DNA of 64,000 nucleotides from Acidiphilium sp. C61 (GTDB lineage: Bacteria; Pseudomonadota; Alphaproteobacteria; Acetobacterales; Acetobacteraceae). The DNA is taken from positions 1,698,001 through 1,762,000 of the forward strand of contig NZ_CACTIA010000005.1 of NCBI RefSeq assembly GCF_902712915.1, given 5' to 3'. The notes beneath the pieces are model-generated. The model was given only the letters and a program-made list of their open reading frames with translations. It was not told where the DNA came from and did no database searches. Positions 17,070 through 27,852 of this stretch are shown here, in pieces. The translations under genes were made by a program, and so were the position numbers. Each line of letters begins with the position of its first letter. Position 1 is the first letter of the stretch.

Positions 17070-18749
17070 CTACCTTGTGAGGGGGCGGTATTTGATGCGG
17101 TGGGGTTCGGTAGCGTCGGCGCCGAGGCGGCGGCGTTTGTCTTCCTCGTAATCCTGGAAGTTGCCCTGGAACCATTCGACGTGACTGTCGCCCTCGAAGG
17201 CGAGGATGTGGGTGGCGAGGCGATCGAGGAACCAGCGATCATGCGAGATGATGACGGCGCAGCCGGCGAATTCGGCGAGGGCTTCTTCCAGGGCGCGCAG
17301 CGTATCGACGTCGAGATCGTTCGTGGGTTCGTCAAGGAGGATGACGTTGTGTTCGCCCTTGAGCATTTTCGCGAGGTGGACGCGGTTGCGTTCGCCGCCG
17401 GAGAGGATGCCGACTTTCTTCTGCTGGTCGGAGCCCTTGAAGTTGAAGGCGCCGACATAGGCGCGGGAGGGGACGGTGCGCTTGCCGAGGTGGATGACGT
17501 CGGTGCCGCCGGAGATTTCCTCCCAGACGGTCTTGTTGTCATCGAGGCTGTCGCGCGACTGGTCGACATAGCCGAGTTTCACGGTGTCGCCGACGACGAA
17601 GGAGCCGGCATCGGGTTTTTCGACGCCGGTGATCATCTTGAAGAGAGTGGATTTGCCGGCGCCGTTGGGGCCGATGACGCCGACGATGCCGCCGGGGGGG
17701 AGCTTGAAGGAGAGGCCGTCGATCAGGAGGTTGTCGCCGAAGCCCTTGCGGAGATCCTGGGCCTCGATGACGGTGCCGCCGAGGCGCGGGCCGGGGGGGA
17801 TGACGATTTCGGCGACGCCGGAGACCTGCTCGCTCGATTTGGCGAGCATTTCCTCGTAGCGGCTGATGCGGGCCTGGTTTTTCGCCTGGCGGGCCTTGGG
17901 GGAGGCGCCGATCCATTCGCGCTCTTCCTTGAGGGCGCGCTGGCGGGCGGATTCTTCCTTTTCCTCCTGGGCGAGGCGCTTCTGTTTCTGTTCGAGCCAG
18001 GAGGTGTAGTTGCCCTCGAACGGGTAGCCGCGGCCGCGTTCGAGTTCGAGGATCCAGTTGGTGACGTTTTCGAGGAAGTAGCGGTCGTGGGTGACGAGGA
18101 TGACGGTGCCGGTGTAGGCGCGCAGGGTCTTTTCGAGCCAGGCGACGGATTCGGCGTCGAGATGGTTGGTCGGTTCGTCGAGGAGGAGGAGGTCGGGCTT
18201 CTCGAGGAGGAGGCGGCAGAGGGCGACGCGGCGGCGCTCACCGCCGGAGAGGTTGGTGACGGCGGCGTCGGACGGGGGGCAGCGAAGGGCGTCGAGCGCG
18301 ATATCGATCTGGCGGTCGAGCTCCCAGCCGTCGCCGGCGTCGATCTTTTCCTGGAGGGTGGCCTGTTCGGCGAGCAGGGCATTCATCTGCTCGTCGTCCA
18401 TCGGCTCCATGAAGGCTTCGGAGATTTCGTTGAAGCGGGCGAGGGCGGCGCGCATGTCGGCGAAGGCGAGGGCGACGTTCTCGCCGACGGTGAGGGTCGG
18501 GTCGAGATGCGGTTCCTGCGGGAGGTAGCCGACGCGCGCGCCCTCGGCGGCCCACGCCTCGCCGCCGAATTCCTTCTCGATGCCGGCCATGATTTTCAGC
18601 AGGGTGGATTTGCCGGCGCCGTTGACGCCGAGCACGCCGATCTTGACGCCGGGGAGGAAGGAAAGGGTGATGCCCTTGAAGACCTCGCGGCCACCGGGGA
18701 AGGCCTTGGTGAGGTCTTTCATCACATAGACATACTGGTAGCTGGCCAT
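17070..18749 (-). CDS. ettA: Energy-dependent translational throttle protein EttA
   Basis: A 559-residue ABC-F protein with two ATPase domains and no membrane segments. Walker A motifs are GVNGAGKSTLLK and GPNGAGKSTLFK, and ABC signatures are NLSGGERRRVALCR and LSGGERNRVHLAKM. The linker carries the EttA-type arm and the WI(G/E)ASPKARQAKNQAR segment that enters the ribosomal E site. In Escherichia coli EttA restrains the first translocation step when ATP is low. The length and the start MASYQYVYVMKDL match the family. Confidence 0.96.
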   Translation of the reverse strand: MASYQYVYVMKDLTKAFPGGREVFKGITLSFLPGVKIGVLGVNGAGKSTLLKIMAGIEKEFGGEAWAAEGARVGYLPQEPHLDPTLTVGENVALAFADMRAALARFNEISEAFMEPMDDEQMNALLAEQATLQEKIDAGDGWELDRQIDIALDALRCPPSDAAVTNLSGGERRRVALCRLLLEKPDLLLLDEPTNHLDAESVAWLEKTLRAYTGTVILVTHDRYFLENVTNWILELERGRGYPFEGNYTSWLEQKQKRLAQEEKEESARQRALKEEREWIGASPKARQAKNQARISRYEEMLAKSSEQVSGVAEIVIPPGPRLGGTVIEAQDLRKGFGDNLLIDGLSFKLPPGGIVGVIGPNGAGKSTLFKMITGVEKPDAGSFVVGDTVKLGYVDQSRDSLDDNKTVWEEISGGTDVIHLGKRTVPSRAYVGAFNFKGSDQQKKVGILSGGERNRVHLAKMLKGEHNVILLDEPTNDLDVDTLRALEEALAEFAGCAVIISHDRWFLDRLATHILAFEGDSHVEWFQGNFQDYEEDKRRRLGADATEPHRIKYRPLTR

Positions 18750-18850
18750 CGGGAGTTCCTGTGCGCGTGCGGGGTTTTGCAGCCGGTATAGGGGGGGGGC
18801 GACGCGCGGGCAACCGAGGGCGGGGTTTTGCGCCTGTGGGGCGCGCGGAA

Positions 18851-18983
18851 TGCAGAACGGCCGGAGCAGAACGCCAGAGCGAAATGCAGAAAGGCCGGAG
18901 CAGAACTCCGGAGCGAAATACAGAACGGCCGGAGCAGAACTCCGGAACGAAATGCAGAACGGCCGGAGCGAAACTCCGGCCGT
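18851..18983. repeat. 34-bp tandem repeat with internal dyads (about 3.9 copies)
   Basis: Units start at 18851, 18885, 18919 and 18953, each 34 bases, sharing the pattern tgcagaacggccggagcaga followed by an inverted half such as ctccggagcga. The last copy forms a perfect 10-base stem with a CGAAA loop (18959-18983, acggccggag/ctccggccgt), which lies 32 bases downstream of the transporter gene stop. The block fills the gap between divergently oriented ends of ettA (upstream side) and the transporter gene. Confidence 0.88.
18959..18983 (-). terminator. Strong hairpin downstream of the transporter gene
   Basis: A 10-base perfect GC-rich stem with a five-base CGAAA loop lies 32 bases past the stop of the leftward acetate-transporter-like gene. 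There is no following T tract, so it may act as an RNA end-stabilising or Rho-assisted terminator rather than a classical intrinsic one. It is part of the 34-base repeat array. Confidence 0.45.
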
Positions 18984-19014
18984 GTACGCGTTCAGGGGTT
19001 GGGGGTGCGGGGTG

Positions 19015-19614
19015 TCAGATGTCGACGTGCCAGCCGAGGGCGAGGTTCAGCACGATGCCGTAGGTGAGATACATCAGCCACAAGCCGGTGACGGTGTGGA
19101 AGAAGCCCTGGGCGCGGAGGCTGAACGGGGCGGCGACGCCGAAATAGGAAAATATTCCGGAGAAATACACGCAGCAGAGGCCAGCAAAGAGGATGGCCAC
19201 CGGAATGTCGCCCGCTTCGGCGAAGACGATCAGGCCGAGGACGGAGACGAGGAAGAAGGCGACCGCCATGAAGCCGTTCACCCGCATGTCACCCTGGCGC
19301 ATGCGGCTCAGGCCGATGGCGAACCAGTGCACGCCGAAGACCGAGGTGAGGATGCCGGCCGCGTAGAGCGGGGCGCCGTGGAAAACGTGGAACCAGGTCA
19401 GGCCGACAAGGATGTAGGTGCCGCAGAGGAATTGCAGGAAGCCGGGCATCCAGACGCCGTACCAGCCATTGGCCCAATCGACCGCAGGCGAGCGTTCCGG
19501 GAAGCCGAAGAGCTCCTGCGGACCATAGATCAGATAGCCGGTGCCGAGGCCGAAGAAGGCGAGGCCGAGGGGCACATAGGCCGAGGTTGGAAGACTGAAG
19601 ACAGTGGGTGTCAT
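19015..19614 (-). CDS. Acetate uptake transporter-like protein (GPR1/FUN34/YaaH family)
   Basis: A 199-residue protein with six hydrophobic segments. The N-terminal VPLGLAFFGLGTGYL resembles the NPAPLGL loop of the family, here with the leading Asn-Pro replaced by Tyr-Val. The middle segment PGFLQFLCGTYILVGLTWF followed by a conserved Gly-x-x-W resembles the GGLAQ-x-x-AG-x-W block. This family moves acetate and other small monocarboxylates. The match is by pattern and imperfect; another small six-helix transporter family is possible. Confidence 0.55.
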   Translation of the reverse strand: MTPTVFSLPTSAYVPLGLAFFGLGTGYLIYGPQELFGFPERSPAVDWANGWYGVWMPGFLQFLCGTYILVGLTWFHVFHGAPLYAAGILTSVFGVHWFAIGLSRMRQGDMRVNGFMAVAFFLVSVLGLIVFAEAGDIPVAILFAGLCCVYFSGIFSYFGVAAPFSLRAQGFFHTVTGLWLMYLTYGIVLNLALGWHVDI

Positions 19615-19640
19615 TGGGCGTCTCTCATTGGTTTGATTGA

Positions 19641-19695
19641 GCCCGCGCCGGCACGGGGCCGGCGCGGGCGGTCCGACGATTGTTCGGCGCCGAAC
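19641..19695. promoter_or_regulatory. Hairpin and palindrome upstream of the acetate-type transporter gene
   Basis: A 12-base perfect inverted repeat (19641-19652 gcccgcgccggc with 19658-19669) lies 27 bases before the transporter start. Just upstream of it is a perfect 14-base palindrome, GTTCGGCGCCGAAC at 19682-19695, a plausible repressor operator. The first could form a leader hairpin that ends read-through from panE. Confidence 0.4.
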
Positions 19696-19767
19696 GCTTC
19701 TTATTCAAACCAGGTTACGAGATCGCCAGTTTTCGGGTTCAATTATGCGTTATTCACATGGATGTGA

Positions 19768-20739
19768 TCAAACACCCGCGATTTTGGCACGCTGGCGTAC
19801 CAAAGCGAGGACGGCGGCGCAGGTGGGGGCCGGCAGGTCGACCCAGGCGGCCATCTCGACCACGGCGCCGAGCAGCGCCTCGATCTCGATCGGGCGGCCG
19901 CGCTCGAGGTCCTGGAGCATCGAGGTCTTGTGCGCGCCGACCTCGGCCGCGCCGTCGATCCGCTTCTCGACATCGATGGCGAAGCGCACGCCGAACGCCT
20001 CGGCGATGGCCGCGCCTTCGAGCATCATCCCCCGCGCGAGGGCGCGGGTGCCGGGGTCGGCGGTGATGACGTCGAGTGTCGCACCGGTCAGCGCGCTGAT
20101 CGGGTTGAAGGCCATGTTGCCCCAGAGCTTGACCCAGATGTCGTCGCGGATGCGGGGGCGGACCGGCGCCTTGAGGCCGGCCTCGATCATCAGGCGGCTG
20201 ATCAGGGCGGCGCGCTCGGTGCGGGCGCCATCGGGCTCGCCGAGGACGAAACGGTCGCCATAGGTGTGGTTGACCACGCCGGGCTCGACGATCTCGGCGG
20301 CGGGGTAGACGATGCAGCCGAGCGTCTGCGCCGGGGGCAGCGCGGCCCAGACCGCGCCCTCGGGATCGACCGCGGTGATCCGACGGTCGGTGAAGGGGGC
20401 AGGCAGGCCGTAGGTATACCACCAGGGGATGCCGTTGATCGCGGCGATGATGGTGGTCTGCGGGCCGATCAGGTGGCGGAGTTGCGGCAGGGCGGGCTCG
20501 ATGCCCTGGGCCTTGAGCGTGATGAGAACATAATCCTGCGGGCCGAGTTCGGCGGCGTCGGCCACGCGGGGGCGGGTGAGAATTTTTTCCCCGCCGGAGA
20601 GGAGCAGAAGCCCGTTGGCCTCGATGGCGGCGCGATGCGGGCCGCGGGCGACGATCGAGACATCGGTGCCGGCCGCTTGCAGCCGGGCGGCGACGAGGCC
20701 GCCAATGGCCCCGGCGCCGAAGACGCAGATGCTGGTCAT
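19768..20739 (-). CDS. Ketopantoate reductase family protein (PanE-like)
   Basis: A 323-residue 2-dehydropantoate 2-reductase family member. The N-terminal NADPH-binding motif is ICVFGAGAIGGLVAARLQ. The catalytic Lys and substrate-binding Asn are in WVKLWGNMAFNPISALTG, and a C-terminal helical domain (ArpN-like) follows. The true PanE makes D-pantoate for coenzyme A; many genomes carry several paralogues of unclear substrate. Its start overlaps the stop of the upstream acyl-CoA ligase gene (ATGA), so the two are co-translated. A role in a CoA-ester pathway, not pantothenate, is therefore also possible. Confidence 0.88.
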   Translation of the reverse strand: MTSICVFGAGAIGGLVAARLQAAGTDVSIVARGPHRAAIEANGLLLLSGGEKILTRPRVADAAELGPQDYVLITLKAQGIEPALPQLRHLIGPQTTIIAAINGIPWWYTYGLPAPFTDRRITAVDPEGAVWAALPPAQTLGCIVYPAAEIVEPGVVNHTYGDRFVLGEPDGARTERAALISRLMIEAGLKAPVRPRIRDDIWVKLWGNMAFNPISALTGATLDVITADPGTRALARGMMLEGAAIAEAFGVRFAIDVEKRIDGAAEVGAHKTSMLQDLERGRPIEIEALLGAVVEMAAWVDLPAPTCAAVLALVRQRAKIAGV

Positions 20740-22256
20740 GCCTCGATCCCGAGGCGGGCGGCGAGGCCGACGCGCTGGACCTTGCCGGTCGGGCCCTTGG
20801 GGATCGCCTCCATGATCAGGATGCGGCGGGGCACCTTGAAGGCGGCGAGGCGGCCGGCGGCGAAATCGCGGATCGCCTGCGGGTCGGGCGCGGTGCCGGC
20901 GCGGGGGACGACGATGGCGGCGACGTCCTCGCCCAGCTTGTCGTGCGGGATGGCGAAGGTGCAGACCTCGGCGATGTCCGGATGGTCGAGCAGGGCGACA
21001 TCGACCTCCAGCGGGCTGATCTTCTCGCCGCCGCGGTTGATCTGCTCCTTGAGCCGGCCGGTGAGGAAGAGATAGCCCTCGGGGTCGAGCATGCCCTGGT
21101 CGCCAGTGCGGAACCAGCCATTGGCGAAGGCCTTGGCGTTGGCGTCGGGGTTGGCGGCGTAGCCGGCAGTGACGTTGGGACCGCGGATGACGACCTCGCC
21201 GGTTTCGCCCTGCGGCAGGAGGGTGCCGTCATCGTCCATGATCGCGATTTCGGGGCCGGCGGCGATGCCGACCGAGCCGGCCTTGCGGGCGCGCGGCGGC
21301 AGCGGGTTGGAGGCCATCTGGTGGGCGGCCTCGGTCATGCCGTAGGCCTCGATCACCGGGGCGCCGAATTTCTGCTCCAGCGCCGCCATCACCTGCGGCG
21401 GCAGCGAGGCGGAGGAGGAGCGGATGAACCGCAGCCGGGCGAGCGCCCTGACCGCGTCGTCCTCGGGGGCGCGAAGCAGGATCGCCTGGTGCATGGTCGG
21501 CACCGCCGTGTACCAGGTGGGGGTTTCCTCCTCGAGCCAGGAGAAGAAGCGGAAGGCGTTGAAGCCGGGCGTGCAGCAGACGGCGGCGCCGGCGCGCAGC
21601 GAGGCGAGGGTTGCCGCGATCAGGCCGTGAATGTGGAACAGCGGCATCACGTTGAGGCAGAGATCGTCCGGCGCGAGGGCGAGGCTGGCGGAGATGTGGC
21701 GCGCCGAGGCGGCGAGGTTTTTGCTGCGCAGCGGGACGATCTTGGGACGCGCGGTGGTGCCGGAGGTGTGCAGGACCAGCGCCTCGTCCTCCGGTTCGGC
21801 CGGGCCGGGGTTGGCGGCCGGGGTTTCGGGCAGGGCTGAGACGTCGAGCGTGAACACGCCGGCGGGGGCGGACTCGTCCTCGGCGAGGTCGAGCAGGGGG
21901 ATGCCGAGCCTGGCGGCGACGCCGCGCACCGGGCTGTCGGTGCCGGCGGCGACGATGACGGCGCGGGGCTTCAGGTCATCGAGATAGAATTCGAATTCCT
22001 GGTCCTTGTAGGCCGGGTTGAGTGGGGCGGCGCAGCACATCGCGGCGATGGCGGCGAAGGCGGTCGCCGCGGCGGGGCCGTTCGGCAGGACGATGGCCAC
22101 ACGATCGCCACGGCCGATGCCGCGCGCGTTGAGCGCGGTGCGCACCTCCTCCGCCAGGGCAGCGAGGCGGGGACCGGAACAGGGGAGCCGCGCGGGCGCG
22201 GCGATGGCGCGGGCGCCGGTATGGGCACTCAGGATGTCGTGGACCGTTTCGCTCAT
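20736..22256 (-). CDS. Acyl-CoA synthetase, oxalyl-CoA synthetase-like (AMP-forming)
   Basis: A 506-residue ANL-superfamily ligase. Key motifs are the P-loop LHTSGTTARPKIVPL, NVMPLFHIHGLIAATLASL, EAYGMTEAAHQMASNPLPPR, GWFRTGDQG, INRGGEKISPLEVD, and the C-terminal catalytic Lys in GPTGKVQR. The segment TPTWYTAVPTMHQAILLR is typical of the PCS60/AAE3 group, which includes oxalyl-CoA synthetase; hence the tentative name. It overlaps the panE-like gene, and the gap upstream of it carries a palindromic repeat. The substrate is inferred. Confidence 0.85.
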   Translation of the reverse strand: MSETVHDILSAHTGARAIAAPARLPCSGPRLAALAEEVRTALNARGIGRGDRVAIVLPNGPAAATAFAAIAAMCCAAPLNPAYKDQEFEFYLDDLKPRAVIVAAGTDSPVRGVAARLGIPLLDLAEDESAPAGVFTLDVSALPETPAANPGPAEPEDEALVLHTSGTTARPKIVPLRSKNLAASARHISASLALAPDDLCLNVMPLFHIHGLIAATLASLRAGAAVCCTPGFNAFRFFSWLEEETPTWYTAVPTMHQAILLRAPEDDAVRALARLRFIRSSSASLPPQVMAALEQKFGAPVIEAYGMTEAAHQMASNPLPPRARKAGSVGIAAGPEIAIMDDDGTLLPQGETGEVVIRGPNVTAGYAANPDANAKAFANGWFRTGDQGMLDPEGYLFLTGRLKEQINRGGEKISPLEVDVALLDHPDIAEVCTFAIPHDKLGEDVAAIVVPRAGTAPDPQAIRDFAAGRLAAFKVPRRILIMEAIPKGPTGKVQRVGLAARLGIEA

Positions 22257-22300
22257 GGCTGGCTTGCCGCCTCCTTTTATATGCTGCGATCAGAGGTGTT

Positions 22301-22341
22301 AGAGCAGCTTTATCCGATCCTGATGGATCGGAACGTGCTCT
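22301..22341. repeat. Palindromic interspersed repeat, short form (copy 2)
   Basis: AGAGCA and TGCTCT ends (22301-22306, 22336-22341) enclose the perfect arms ccgatcc (22314-22320) and ggatcgg (22325-22331) around a four-base loop. It sits in the 156-base gap between the acyl-CoA ligase start and the oxidoreductase stop. Same family as the copies listed near 15.4, 38.8, 39.5 and 41.0 kb. Confidence 0.8.
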
Positions 22342-22412
22342 GGTGCGGCGATGTCTCTGACGCGGATCGGCCCGGCGGGCAAGGGGGTGGCGCGCGTTCG
22401 ACCGGGGTAGGG

Positions 22413-23546
22413 TCAGGGTATGGCGTAGGAGGCGATGAAGCGGCGGTCGATCCGGTCTTTCCAGCGCCGCACCCAGGCGCCGGAGACGACGAGGCCGTTG
22501 CGCGTGCCGATCGCGTGGTCCGGCCCGGTGGCGAGGAGGTAGAGGGCGGCGCGCTGCGGGCGGAAGCGGCGGAGCGGCAGGCCGGCGAGGGCGCGGCGAA
22601 GGTTTTCGGCCAGCACCGGCCCCTGCCGCACCGCGTAGAGCCCGGATTTCGGCACGCCGAGGGCGCCGAAGCCGGCGATGTCGCCGGCGGCGAAGACGGT
22701 GTCGTGCGAGCGGGAGCGCAGCGTCGGGGCGACGGCGACGAACCCCGCCGGATCGAGGGCGAGGGCGCTGCCGCGCAGCCAGGCGGGGGCGGCGGCGCCG
22801 GCGGCCCAGACCACGGCATCGGCGGCGAGGCTGGTTCCGTCATCGAGCGGGATCTGCCCCGCCCGCGGGATGCCGGCGCGCGCCGGCGGGCCGAGCGCGA
22901 TGCGGCAGGCATCGAGGCGGGCGGCGACCAGGCTTGCGGCGCGGCGCAGCAGGCCGGGCAAGAGGCCGGATGGGCCGGGCAGCAGGGTGAGGGAGAGCGT
23001 CGCCGGATCGGTCCCGGTGGCGGCGCGGCGGGCGCGCAGCCGGTGCGCGAGGGCGAAGGCGAGTTCCACCCCGGCAGCACCGCCGCCGACCACGGCGAGG
23101 TGGAACGGCGCGGGGCGGGACGACGCCGCGTCCAGCGCCGGCAGATGGGCGAGCAGGGCGTCCGGCGGGCGGACCGGGATGACGCCATCGGCAGCGGGTG
23201 AAGCGGGCGGGGCGCCGATATCGAGGGCCAGCAGGTCGTAGCCGAGCGGCGCGCCGCCGGCGCGGAGGACGCGGCGCGCATCGGGGTCGAGGCCGGTCGC
23301 GCGGTCGAGGCAGAGGGTGGCGCCGGCGGCAGCGGCGAGGCGGGCGATGTCGATCCGTCCCGCTGCCGGATCGGTGCCGCCAGCGACGATGCCGGGCAGC
23401 ATGCCGGAATAGGACAGGCTTGCCGACGGGGTCAGCACGGTGACGCGCAGGCCGGGATGCGGTGCTTGCGCCAGGTCGCGCAGCACCGCGATGCTGGCAT
23501 GGCCGGCGCCGACGAGCAGCAGATGGCGGGCGGCCGGCATCGGCAC
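22413..23546 (-). CDS. FAD-dependent pyridine nucleotide-disulfide oxidoreductase (NDH-2/SelD-associated type)
   Basis: A 377-residue flavoprotein. The FAD motif is HLLLVGAGHASIAVLRDLA; a second nucleotide motif is LAVVGGGAAGVELAFALAHR; the FAD ribityl-binding segment is VFAAGDIAGF. The unusual GHA in the first motif and the C-terminal WKDRIDRRFI are typical of the group related to type II NADH dehydrogenases and to the N-terminal domain of some SelD fusions. It has no C-terminal membrane anchor. The partner is unknown; quinone reduction is possible. Confidence 0.8.
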   Translation of the reverse strand: MPMPAARHLLLVGAGHASIAVLRDLAQAPHPGLRVTVLTPSASLSYSGMLPGIVAGGTDPAAGRIDIARLAAAAGATLCLDRATGLDPDARRVLRAGGAPLGYDLLALDIGAPPASPAADGVIPVRPPDALLAHLPALDAASSRPAPFHLAVVGGGAAGVELAFALAHRLRARRAATGTDPATLSLTLLPGPSGLLPGLLRRAASLVAARLDACRIALGPPARAGIPRAGQIPLDDGTSLAADAVVWAAGAAAPAWLRGSALALDPAGFVAVAPTLRSRSHDTVFAAGDIAGFGALGVPKSGLYAVRQGPVLAENLRRALAGLPLRRFRPQRAALYLLATGPDHAIGTRNGLVVSGAWVRRWKDRIDRRFIASYAIP

Positions 23547-23549
23547 GGG

Positions 23550-23759
23550 TCAGGCGGCGGCGGGCTTCACCTTGTAGCCCTCTTCCTCGATCGCGGCGGC
23601 GAGGGCGGCGGCCTCGGCGGCGGTGGCGGCGGGGATGCGCACGGTGCCGGCGGCGAGATCGACCGCGACCTCGGCGCCCGGATGCACCGCCTGCACCGCC
23701 CCGGTTACGGCGCGGACGCAATGCTGGCAGGTCATGCCTTCGACGTTGAACTCGATCAT
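23550..23759 (-). CDS. copZ: Copper chaperone (heavy-metal-associated domain protein)
   Basis: A 69-residue single HMA domain with the metal-binding motif GMTCQHC and the usual beta-alpha-beta-beta-alpha-beta pattern, ending EEEGYKVKPAAA. It should ferry Cu(I) to the P-type ATPase encoded divergently. The start is at MIEFNVEGMTC (23759); the extra upstream codons fall in the shared promoter. Gene spacing, size and the CueR-like operator all support CopZ. It is followed three bases later by the flavoprotein gene in the same direction. Confidence 0.92.
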   Translation of the reverse strand: MIEFNVEGMTCQHCVRAVTGAVQAVHPGAEVAVDLAAGTVRIPAATAAEAAALAAAIEEEGYKVKPAAA

Positions 23760-23804
23760 GGCGGATCTCCTCGATAGGGGCAGTATGGGTGGAAACATGG
23801 TGTC

Positions 23805-23865
23805 TGCCATGATGGGAAGGTCAAGGGGGCGGGTTTGACCTTCCCATCATGGCAAACCCATATCA
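23805..23865. promoter_or_regulatory. Bidirectional CueR-type copper operator/promoter (copZ-copA)
   Basis: A 20-base perfect inverted repeat (23805-23824 and 23835-23854) gives each gene its own TTGACC -35 element. For copA the -35 is at 23835-23840 and a plausible -10 (atatca) is at 23860, leaving a 19-base spacer. Spacers of 19 bases are the hallmark of MerR/CueR-regulated promoters. The arrangement predicts copper-induced expression in both directions. No cueR gene is in the window. Confidence 0.75.
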
Positions 23866-23885
23866 TGCGGCGAAAGGAGCCCGCC

Positions 23886-26162
<2,277 letters not shown>

Positions 26163-26169
26163 CGTCGCG

Positions 26170-26913
26170 TCAGTAGGTGGCGCGGCCGCCGGAGATGTCG
26201 AACACGGCGCCGGTGCTGAAGGAGGCTTCGTCCGAGGCGAGGAAGCAGATCAGCGCTGCGATTTCCTCGACCGTGCCGAAGCGGTTCATCGGGATTTTCG
26301 AAAGCATGTAGTCGATGTGCTGCTGGCTCATCTGCTCGAAGATCGCGGTGCGGACGGCGGCGGGGGTGATGCAGTTCACCGTGATCGGCGTGCCGGCGAG
26401 TTCCTTGCCGAGCGACTTGGTCAGGCCGATGACGCCGGCCTTGGAGGCGCTGTAGGCCGGGGCGTTGGGATTGCCTTCCTTCCCGGCGATGGAGGCGATG
26501 TTGACGATGCGCCCGGCATTGCGCGCGCGCATGTGCGGCACCACCGCCTTGCAGGCGCAGAACACGCCGGTGAGATTGACCTCGATGACCTGGCGCCAGG
26601 CGTCGAGCGGGTAGTCCCACGTCGGCGCGTTCGGGCCGGTGATGCCGGCGCTGGCGATGAGAACATCGATCGCGCCGTGTTCGCGCACCGCCTCGGCGGC
26701 GGCGCGTTCGAGGGCGCGCAGGTCGGTGACGTCGAGCGACACGCCGGAACAGGACGGGCCAAGATCCTGGGCAGCGGCGACGATGGCCTCGCGGCTGCGA
26801 TCCCACAGGATGGCGTTGCCGCCCTCGGCGATGATGCGGGTGGCGGCGGCAAGGCCGATGCCGGCGGCACCGCCGGTGATCACCGCGGTCTTGCCCTCGA
26901 AACGGTTTTCCAC
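26170..26913 (-). CDS. SDR family oxidoreductase (sugar-acid cluster)
   Basis: A 247-residue classical short-chain dehydrogenase. It has the cofactor motif TGGAAGIGLAAA (residues about 13-24), NASAG-type ASAGITG, the catalytic Ser in NIASIAG, and the Tyr and Lys in YSASK. It ends SGGRATY. The likely cofactor is NAD(H). It is last in the leftward five-gene operon with an aldolase, a hydroxyacid dehydrogenase, a sugar-acid dehydratase and an RraA-like protein, so it may oxidise a sugar lactone, an aldonate or a 2-keto-3-deoxy acid. The specific substrate cannot be read from the sequence. Confidence 0.88.
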   Translation of the reverse strand: MENRFEGKTAVITGGAAGIGLAAATRIIAEGGNAILWDRSREAIVAAAQDLGPSCSGVSLDVTDLRALERAAAEAVREHGAIDVLIASAGITGPNAPTWDYPLDAWRQVIEVNLTGVFCACKAVVPHMRARNAGRIVNIASIAGKEGNPNAPAYSASKAGVIGLTKSLGKELAGTPITVNCITPAAVRTAIFEQMSQQHIDYMLSKIPMNRFGTVEEIAALICFLASDEASFSTGAVFDISGGRATY

Positions 26914-26925
26914 TCGTGTTTTCCT

Positions 26926-27852
26926 TCAGATCGCGGCGCGCTTGTCGTGCTTCGCAAGGCGATGGAGCAAAAAGTCGATTTCGGCGCGCGCGGTTTCGGT
27001 GAGCTTGCCGGCGGGGACGCGCTGGACGTCATGGGCGATAACACCGCGTTTGCGAAGAACATATTTGCGGGTGGCGAGACCGACGCCTTGCTGCTGTTCG
27101 TAGCGGATCAGCGGCAGATGGGCGTCGAACAGATCATGCGCGTCGTCGCGCTTGCCCGCGTTCGAGAGGCGGACGATGTCGGCCAGCATGTCCGGGAAAC
27201 AATAGCCGGTCATCGCACCATCGGCGCCGCGCTCCATTTCGAAATCGAGAAATAGCCCGCCATTGCCTGTTAGAATCGAAAGCGGGCGGAGGCTACCCTC
27301 GCGCTGGAAGGCGCGCAGCGCGGAGATTTTTTCAAGCCCCGGCCAGTCCTCGTGCTTGAGCATGACGCAGGAGGGCAGGTCCGTCACGATGCGGCGGATG
27401 ACCTGCGGCGTCAAGATCACCGAGAGCGTCAGCGGATAGTCCTGGATGACGAACGGGATGTCGCTGCCGATCGCCTCGATCGCGTTGTGATAGTAGGTCA
27501 CGATCTGATCATCGGTGCGCAGCGAGGGCGGCGGGGCGATCATGACGCCGGCGGCCCCCGCATCCATCACCGCGCAAGCGAGGTTGCGCATGGCGGCGAA
27601 ACCGGGGGCGGAGACGCCGACAATGACGGGCACGCGCATACGGCCGATGACCTGGCGGGAGATGGCTAACGCTTCGTCAGAGTCGAGCTTTGGGGCTTCG
27701 CCCATGATGCCGAGGATGGTGATGCCAGTCGCACCGGCGGAAGAATAGAAATCGCACATGCTGTCGATCGATGTCGTATCGATCGCGCCATCGGGCAGGA
27801 ACGGCGTGGGCGCGATGGGGAAGACGCCGCGCGCGGTGTGGTCGAGTTTCAT
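26926..27852 (-). CDS. Dihydrodipicolinate synthase/N-acetylneuraminate lyase family aldolase
   Basis: A 308-residue class I aldolase of the DapA/NanA superfamily. The barrel begins MKLDHTARGVFPIAPTPFLP. The carboxylate-binding segment is GITILGIMGEAPKLD, the catalytic Tyr is in VIQDYPLTLS, and the Schiff-base Lys is in VMLKHEDWPGL. Members often cleave 2-keto-3-deoxy sugar acids or act on 2-oxo acids. The start overlaps the end of the hydroxyacid dehydrogenase gene by four bases. With the dehydratase gene next door, cleavage of a 2-keto-3-deoxy acid is the most likely role. Confidence 0.87.
   Translation of the reverse strand: MKLDHTARGVFPIAPTPFLPDGAIDTTSIDSMCDFYSSAGATGITILGIMGEAPKLDSDEALAISRQVIGRMRVPVIVGVSAPGFAAMRNLACAVMDAGAAGVMIAPPPSLRTDDQIVTYYHNAIEAIGSDIPFVIQDYPLTLSVILTPQVIRRIVTDLPSCVMLKHEDWPGLEKISALRAFQREGSLRPLSILTGNGGLFLDFEMERGADGAMTGYCFPDMLADIVRLSNAGKRDDAHDLFDAHLPLIRYEQQQGVGLATRKYVLRKRGVIAHDVQRVPAGKLTETARAEIDFLLHRLAKHDKRAAI

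Noticed and set aside
18851..18983. CRISPR array
   Set aside because: Repeats are directly adjacent 34-base units without unique spacers and no cas genes are nearby.
23835..23885. 17-codon extension of copA
   Set aside because: It lies inside the copper operator; the ATG at 23886 has a strong ribosome site and the normal family start.
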